A stretch of 64,000 bases of DNA from Mytilus galloprovincialis. Taxonomy: Eukaryota > Mollusca > Bivalvia > Mytilida > Mytilidae. The notes beneath the pieces are model-generated. The model saw nothing but the letters and a program-made list of their open reading frames with translations. It did not search any database and was not told the origin of the DNA. How positions within the stretch are numbered: the first letter of the stretch is position 1; each line of letters begins with the position of its first letter. The DNA is taken from assembly GCF_965363235.1 (NCBI RefSeq), contig NC_134845.1:63951261-64015260 (forward strand), in the 5' to 3' direction. Below are positions 57,812 through 64,000 of this stretch, piece after piece. The position numbers and the translations under genes are program-made.

Positions 57812-60371
57812 TTACTTTGAACAGACTACACAGGTGAGTGGATAATCGTTTATGTACGGAGGGCACTTTAGAGATCCGCATTTGGTAAGAACTTCATAGA
57901 ACAATATACCCAGATTCTGATTTACGCCTCCCATGATATACTCTGGGTTTTTGTCAACGCATACGTACGCGGAAGCAGCTGTATGAGTATGATATCCCGA
58001 CGCCAAGTATCCATGGTATTCAATCTTCCATCCATTGTAGCATGTATTCTTTCCGGGAATCATTATGACGGAAGTAGCCTGAGTCGTTCTACAAAGCGCA
58101 CATGGAACATCTTCATCTTGAGCATTTGGGGCAAAAAAGTTATTGTTGAATTCTCCACCATACATACGGCCTGCATCATTTCCACTGGTCTTAACATAGT
58201 TTGGATCAGGTGGTAAGCATACATACTCAGCAGCTGCACCTGTATCAGTATAGTGACTTCCACCTGCAAAGCCTGTTACAATATTGAGAAATAATGCATG
58301 TATATCCTTCCAATAATGTATATAATAGTTTTAAACGTATTAAAACAATTAATATGTAATATTGGTGAAACACATTATTTCAAAATATAAATCCTTTTCT
58401 GATTAAAAAAAGGTAAATATGTATTGTTCCTTGAAATAATCGTCATGAAGATATACTATTAATATAAAACGTTCGGGGGAATGTTCTAAAAGATTTTTTA
58501 AATTATATGCATTTTCACTCAAAGTTAGTATATTTCAATATAAAATTTAAAAGATAAGAGATAAAAGAGATGGAAGATAACAAATGTAACATTAAATCTC
58601 GGAGCGATGACAGTTTTGATAACGTTTAAGTATGCAGTGAAGCTCGATCATGATTACCGATCGAAAAAGACCAATGACACTGTAAGCGTTTAAACCAGTA
58701 AATCGGTTGACTTATTAATGTGGTAAAACAAAATCAACATTTGATTAAAAATGATGTGTTCTTTTTTTTTACAACAAGATACTGTGTTCTTAATAAATGT
58801 TCGTCATATCCAAACTACATTAAAGAAATACAATGTCTAAATATTCACCAACACCCTCCATCCAATTCCTCTAACAAATATACTTAAAATAAAAAAAAAT
58901 GTAACAACCAACCCATAATTGAGAAAACCTGACTGGGTAGAGGATATGCATAAACAATTCTCAATAGTTTTAAGTCAAGATGAAAATATCCAAGTGATTT
59001 GCCGAATTTTAAACCAAATCAAGATACTTGTATAGGAGAAACAAGTTTGAATTTTAAGGTTATCAAGTGCTAAAAAGGCATCAACTAGGATCACCATATA
59101 AAGGATCATAAACAAATCTTATGAAACTGCTTCTAAGTTGAAAGCACAATGTTAAAAAAGCACCACATGCATAAGACTGGCAACTACAAGAACTTAAACC
59201 GTGTAATCCATCAAATAACCTTCATAATGATATTTACCAGAATATATCAAATCTGTATTATTATTCGGACACTGTTTTCTTCCCCATCGTATATAGGTTG
59301 TTCCAAAACCTGAAATGAGGAAAATTATATTCGACGTTTTACAGGTAGACAACTGACAAATATGTTGATTGATAGATTGTTAAAACATAAAACGGAGGAT
59401 CGATTATTATTATGTCGATATCAAATAACTCGATTTAAAATCAAGCGATATCCAATTCTCACAAGTTGCAAAACCCATTTCTCTAATGTTTACCATTCTC
59501 ATAATGTTAAATTAAGAATTTTTCATCGTCGATTTAGTCTATACCATATCCAGACGTCATATGTCATTTTTGTCAAACTTTAACATACGAAATTTTGAGA
59601 CATTAGTGTGCGTCTGATTGTTATATATTTTCTAAAAAGGAGATCGTCCTGTTAAAAGTATGAGTGTTTTAATATGATTACATATTTATGTTGCCGTGAA
59701 ATATACATCGTCTTAGCCATTGAAAATCACAAATGACATATTACGAATAGCCAATGGAAATGCCGGTATATAGTCTTAGATTAAGACAGAAATATCTATC
59801 CATAAGAATGTTGGGGTTTGCATATTCACCGCATATGTTTCATCAACATACTGTAACTTGTGATATCACTGTTGAGCAATAACGCTGTGTGCTTTTCTTT
59901 GACTCAAAAATTTTGTTAACATCTTTTGTATAATCTCTTCTTTATGCAAAAAGTCTTACTTGGAATGCTGTTAAATGAGCTTTGCAACTGTTTAATTGTC
60001 TGTTCCTGTTGTTGGTTTATTGTCTGCTGTTGTTGAATTAACGCCTGTTGCTCCTGGTTGGATATGTTATGTCGAGTAATCAATGCCTGTTGTTGAAGGG
60101 TTGATATCTGAAGTTGCTGAATGGTTTTCTCTTGCTGTAGAATAGTTAACGTCTGCTGTTGATTTTCAGTGGATAGCTGTTTTACTGTGGCATTCAGTAT
60201 TGCAACGATATTTTCTACTCGGTTTAAACGATTAACAAGTACATCTGGATCATTAAGCAATATCCTCTTCTCTTCTGTGGTGACCAGATTAACGCTAAAA
60301 CAAAAGAAATATATTAACCAAATTATCATACTTGAACTTCCCTCGTGTGCTTTGAAGAAAAGATTTGACAC
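57812..60371 (-). CDS. Secreted coiled-coil, C4-type collagen-like protein (intact)
   Basis: Three exons on the minus strand: 60371-59960 (412 nt), 59309-59238 (72 nt) and 58272-57812 (461 nt). All have GT/AG sites and consistent phase, for 314 aa. An alternative start at 60329 (MIIWLIYFFCFSVNLV) gives a cleaner signal peptide and aligns with the paralogue's hydrophobic stretch; I consider it likely. VTTEEKRILLNDPDVLVNRL and the heptads that follow lead into a Gln-rich coiled coil (LQQQALI, EQQALIQQQQ) to residue 137. The middle exon gives FGTTYIRWGRKQCPNNNTDL, and the last gives GFAGGSHYTDTGAAAEYVCL, CALCRTT and CGSLKCPPYINDYPLTCVVCSK. Proteins with this C-terminal domain are annotated 'short-chain collagen C4-like'. 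No Gly-X-Y repeat is present, so the name describes only the domain. An oligomeric secreted recognition protein is a reasonable guess. Confidence 0.87.
58273..59237. other. Intron 2 of the intact collagen-like gene
   Basis: AT-rich intron with T and A runs at 58756 and 58896. No recognised repeat family. It is much shorter than in the 17260 gene (about 0.97 kb against 1.9 kb), where repeat F and hairpin 1 account for part of the difference. Confidence 0.5.
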
Positions 60372-61822
60372 AAATAGTTTCTTATCAATCTAGACTAGTG
60401 TTAAGTAAGATCACATAGACAAAGATATCAACAAGTTTACATGCATTTGCCAACTGGTGCATATGAACCCAACGATCTGGATAGTACCATTTGTAAAAGG
60501 ACATCTACGATTCGGCATACTTCTACATTTTCAATAATTGTGTAACCGACTGGAAATTTTTGAAGGCAAGCAGTTTTTTATATTGTGCATATCGACTAAT
60601 TTATAAGACAAATCAACAAATTCAATCATCGGAAGCGTAAATATATATATAAGAATGTTATCGTGACCATTATAATTTCACTCGAAACAATATAAACCTT
60701 ACTTTGCAAAATTTAAATGTTACAATTTATTATAGAACGTTTTGTTCTTCGAAATAAATTCGCTGATATGTACCATTGAATCAGATCAAATGTTCCTTCT
60801 TTGAATTTGGTATTCGAACGTTAGTAGTACCCTTAGCCTATGATGAAATGCAACTATTCAAATGGCTAATCCGAAATACTGGGACAGTTGGTTCCATCCT
60901 TTTTTTTGTATGAAATATTAATAAAATACCGTAAAAAGAAAACTAAAATTGGCCAAAAAACACTCATTTTCTAATGATTTCGTACAGCAGCTTTTCTTTC
61001 ATTTCTAAAACTTCTTCTGAGTTTCGTTTTGGGTATGTTATGAACTGGTTTCAGAACAGCATAACCATTTAACATATCCGTCAAAAATCTTAGTGGGAAA
61101 TATAAAGGAATAATATAAGATATGCTAAGGTAAGGTCAATGGTGTATCTACACAATAGCTAGCGAATCAACACACATAGCCTTAAACTGCCAGTCAAATA
61201 TAAAAACGCAAAATATAAACCCAGGATTAAAATTTTAGTGTAATCGATCCAGGCTGCTCAAACTTACCTACATACATTATATGTACGAAGACCAAATCAA
61301 AAGTTCTGAAAGTTTAATGTGTTTATAGGTAAACAGTGTTAAACTCTGAATAGATCTTGATAAAACAATTGAAATCAAGTGCGTGTATTGTTGAAATTTT
61401 TTATACAACAGAAGAAAATATTATATACTATACAAAACCAAAAACGACTTTTAACTGAAACCTAGTAAACAACATATGCTACAGAAAGATTGCATATTTG
61501 GTTCCAAACAACAGCAGGCAAAAAATCGATTTTAAAATAAATTATCATTCAAAATTTACTGAATGCAAAAAAAATAATCTTAATACTAGAATGGATACCC
61601 CTTGAGAAGATTTCCTAATCTGTATTTGGCTAAGCCTTTCCAAAGATTTTACCCTCAATGCTCTAAAACTTCGTTCTTAATTTGGTATGTTAGCTTGTTT
61701 GATTCGAGCGTCAGTGGTGTTTTTTTTTGTAAGAGAAATGACTGTTTAGCTTAAAATAGCTGGTTTATATTTTTTGGAATGATAAGGATTTTTTTAATTT
61801 TATTTCTGCACACGAATTTATA
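60372..61822. other. Upstream flank of the collagen-like gene; no gene seen
   Basis: A TATATATATAAG-type stretch at 60641-60655 lies about 275-310 bases before the possible ATGs, comparable to the paralogue. After 60780 nothing is recognised; frames are short. Confidence 0.45.
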
Positions 61823-62960
61823 AACTAGAGGCTTTTAAAAGCCTGTGTCGCTCACCTTGGTGTATGTGCACATTAAACAAAGGAAACAGGTGGATTCATG
61901 ACAAAATTGTGTGATGTTGATTTGTTTGTAGATTATACTTTACTGATCATTCTTGTTACCTACAATTTTCTCTATCTGTAATAAACTTGGCCCTTTAGAG
62001 GAAAATATTTTGTATAAACGTCATGAAAATTGTTAAAAAATGACTATAAAGTGCAATTACTCCTTAAGGGGTCAACATCTTGGTCATATTGTCTTATTTG
62101 TAGATCTAAATTTGCTAAACATTATTGCTGTTTACAGTTTATCTCTATCTGTAATAGTATTCAAGATAATGATCAAAAACGGATAAATTTCTTTAAAAAT
62201 TACCAATTGGGGTGGAAGCAACCCAACAACCAGTTGTCCAATTCATCTGAAAATTTCAGGGCAGATAGATATTTACTAGATTAACAATGTTACCCCCTCG
62301 TTTAATTTGCTTTAAATGCTATGGTTTCAGAGTTATAAACCAAAATCTACATTTTACTCCTATGTTCTATTTTTAGCTATGGCCGCCATCTTAGTTGGTT
62401 GACCGGGTCATTGCACACATTTTTAAAACTAGATACCCTAATAATGATTGTAGCTAAGTTTTGTTAAATTTTATCTAGTAGTTTCAGAGGAGAAGATTTT
62501 TGTAAAAGATTACAAAATTTACGAAAAATTGATAAAAAATTACTATGAAGGGCAATAAATCCCTAAGGGGTCAACTGACCATTTTGATCATGTGACTTAT
62601 TTGTAGATTTTACTTTGCTGTTTACAGTTTATCTCTATCTATAATAATATTCAAGATACTAACCGAAAACAGCAAAATTTCACTAAAATTACCATTTCAG
62701 GGGCAGCAACCCAACAACGGGTTGTCCGATTCATCTGAAAATTTCAGGGCAGATAGATCTTGACCTGATTAACAATTTTACTCGTGTCAGATTTGCTCTT
62801 TATGCTTTGGTTTTTTGAGTTATAAGCCAAAAACTGTATTTTACCCCTCTGTTCTATTTTTAGCCATGGCGGCCATCTTGGTTGGTTTGACGTGTCAAGC
62901 CACACATTTTTTAAACTAGATTCCAAAATAATAATTACGTGTAAATTTGGTTTAATTTGG
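61823..62960 (-). repeat. Repeat family D, one and a half units
   Basis: It starts AAACTAGAGGC with CCTGTGTCGCTCACCTTGG, the reverse of the 48022 end. One unit runs to about 62530 (ATGGCCGCCATCTTAG at 62378). A second partial unit follows (CATGGCGGCCATCTTGG at 62864) and breaks off before the AGCTCACC end. The break coincides with the next retroelement copy. Frames inside are by-products. Confidence 0.7.
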
Positions 62961-62964
62961 CCAC

Positions 62965-63300
62965 TAATAAACAAAAACTCATACATCTTGGACTAAATTA
63001 TTAATCCGGACACATACAACATCCAATGGATTTAGTGTAAAGACGTCATACACCTTTTGCAATGCCAAAATACAAGTATCGACATATTGTAGGTCCATTA
63101 ATGTGTATATTTATATAACATACTGGTAATATTAAGTTTGCTTTTAATTTACTGATAACAAAATCAAGGTTTACATCAATAAAAACAATAGTCAATGATC
63201 GTATAAAAGTGTTGAATTGGTAACCTTTTAAAAAAAAGTTTATTTGAAGGAGAGATAAGTTTACCTGGATCATTTCTAAATTTCTGGGCATGGTTAACAA
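62965..63300 (-). mobile_element. 5'-truncated retroelement copy with RT C-terminal end
   Basis: TACAACATCCAATGGATTTAGTG and TTTTGCAATGCCAAAATAC are the reverse of the tail next to the RT end at 28980-29060 and 38810-38880. At 63230-63290 the minus strand encodes a piece like FRNDPGKLISPSNK, the RT C-terminal end. It abuts the family D repeat. Confidence 0.6.
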
Positions 63301-64000
63301 CATATCCGAAAAATGAGGACGTGCTATCCCGTTTGAAATATGTTTTCAACCACACTCATTTAATCTATACATTATTATTTTCCATTTAATATAATTTTAT
63401 GTTGATTAATTATATTATCAAGGTTGTACAGTACAGTTCGCATTATGCGGCGGACTAGATAACCATTGTGTACATCAGAGAAAGAGACAACGATGTGTAT
63501 TACAAAAAAGGTTAAAAAATTCTGGAAAAAAATCGCAAACACCTTACACAAGAAAATAAAAATAAAATCTAAATAATAATAACCTACACAAAAAAAAAAG
63601 AGATTCACATAACATTTGAAGAAGTGATTTTTTAGCTAAACCTCAAAATTGAAGGCCTTAATTATACTTGAGAATTCCTCGTCTTTCGCTTCTTTGCATT
63701 TCCATTGGAAACCGTACTGCCAATTTATTTATCCACGAAATTAAACTTTTGAATAATTTCTTCACGTTTACGGGCTGTACAAAAAGATAACCTTCAGATT
63801 AGCGTTTGAAGAGCCTGCTAGTGATTTTGTGTTATGTCAATGAACTATTTCAATTTAATCTACATTGTTGGAAAAACAAATCAAAAGAAGCCAACAAACG
63901 CAGTTTGTATGAGGGTCTGGAAGGTCTTTCCGTATTTTTGAATTATTATTATGGTTAATTTCTTCTATTCTTTATTTTTTATAAATTTGTATATTACAAT
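63301..64000. other. No gene seen
   Basis: AT-rich sequence to the end of the window. The 77-codon minus frame at 63375-63608 is Phe-rich and unrecognised. Confidence 0.45.

Noticed and set aside
1-64000. CRISPR arrays, rRNA or tRNA genes
   Set aside because: No regular repeat-spacer array, no rRNA-like stretch and no convincing tRNA cloverleaf were seen by eye; a covariance-model scan would be the proper test.

Overview
The window is AT-rich, intron-containing animal DNA packed with short dispersed repeats. The secreted C4-type collagen genes, the Mab-21/cGAS-type genes and several repeat families that I recognise from mussel genomes point to a marine bivalve, most likely a Mytilus-type mussel. 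That assignment rests on recollection of families, not on a search.

Host genes fall into three groups. (1) Two near-complete genes on the + strand (2168-5995 and 41319-45131) plus one internally deleted remnant (37472-37914) encode a cGAS/Mab-21-fold nucleotidyltransferase joined to a C-terminal TPR-like region. All three share the same tiny first exon (seven coding bases), related promoters and related 3' flanks, so they are local duplicates. Nucleotidyltransferases of this fold include cGAS-like receptors, innate sensors that make cyclic dinucleotides, so the pair is a candidate receptor set. (2) On the - strand lies a cluster of three-exon genes for secreted proteins: signal peptide, Q-rich coiled coil, then a 'short-chain collagen C4-like' domain. 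One is intact (57812-60371), one has a one-base frame break (17260-20532), one is degraded at its 5' end and at a splice site (29577-35970), and one is a last-exon fragment (14614-14874). (3) A gene with a coiled coil followed by a WSC domain lies on the + strand (9815-13053). A degraded second copy of its 3' half lies at 52475-54290.

The rest is mostly mobile DNA. A reverse-transcriptase retroelement (probably Penelope-like) is present as several 5'-truncated copies. Two copies that still carry RT sequence show that the two commonest dispersed repeats of the window (families A and C below) are 3' tails of such elements. A 2332-bp hAT DNA transposon (31713-34044) has a perfect 8-bp target duplication, a transposase C-terminal remnant, and a second element nested inside it. 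Four long near-perfect hairpins (19026, 27846, 52278, 53105), a 0.9-kb inverted repeat pair 4-5 kb apart, a pair of ~440-bp direct repeats, an interrupted minisatellite and a TIR-type MITE complete the picture.

The gene groups do not form an operon or shared pathway that the sequence proves. The common theme is recognition-type proteins (nucleotide second-messenger sensor, secreted coiled-coil lectin-like proteins, carbohydrate-binding WSC) evolving by local duplication and decay in a repeat-rich region.
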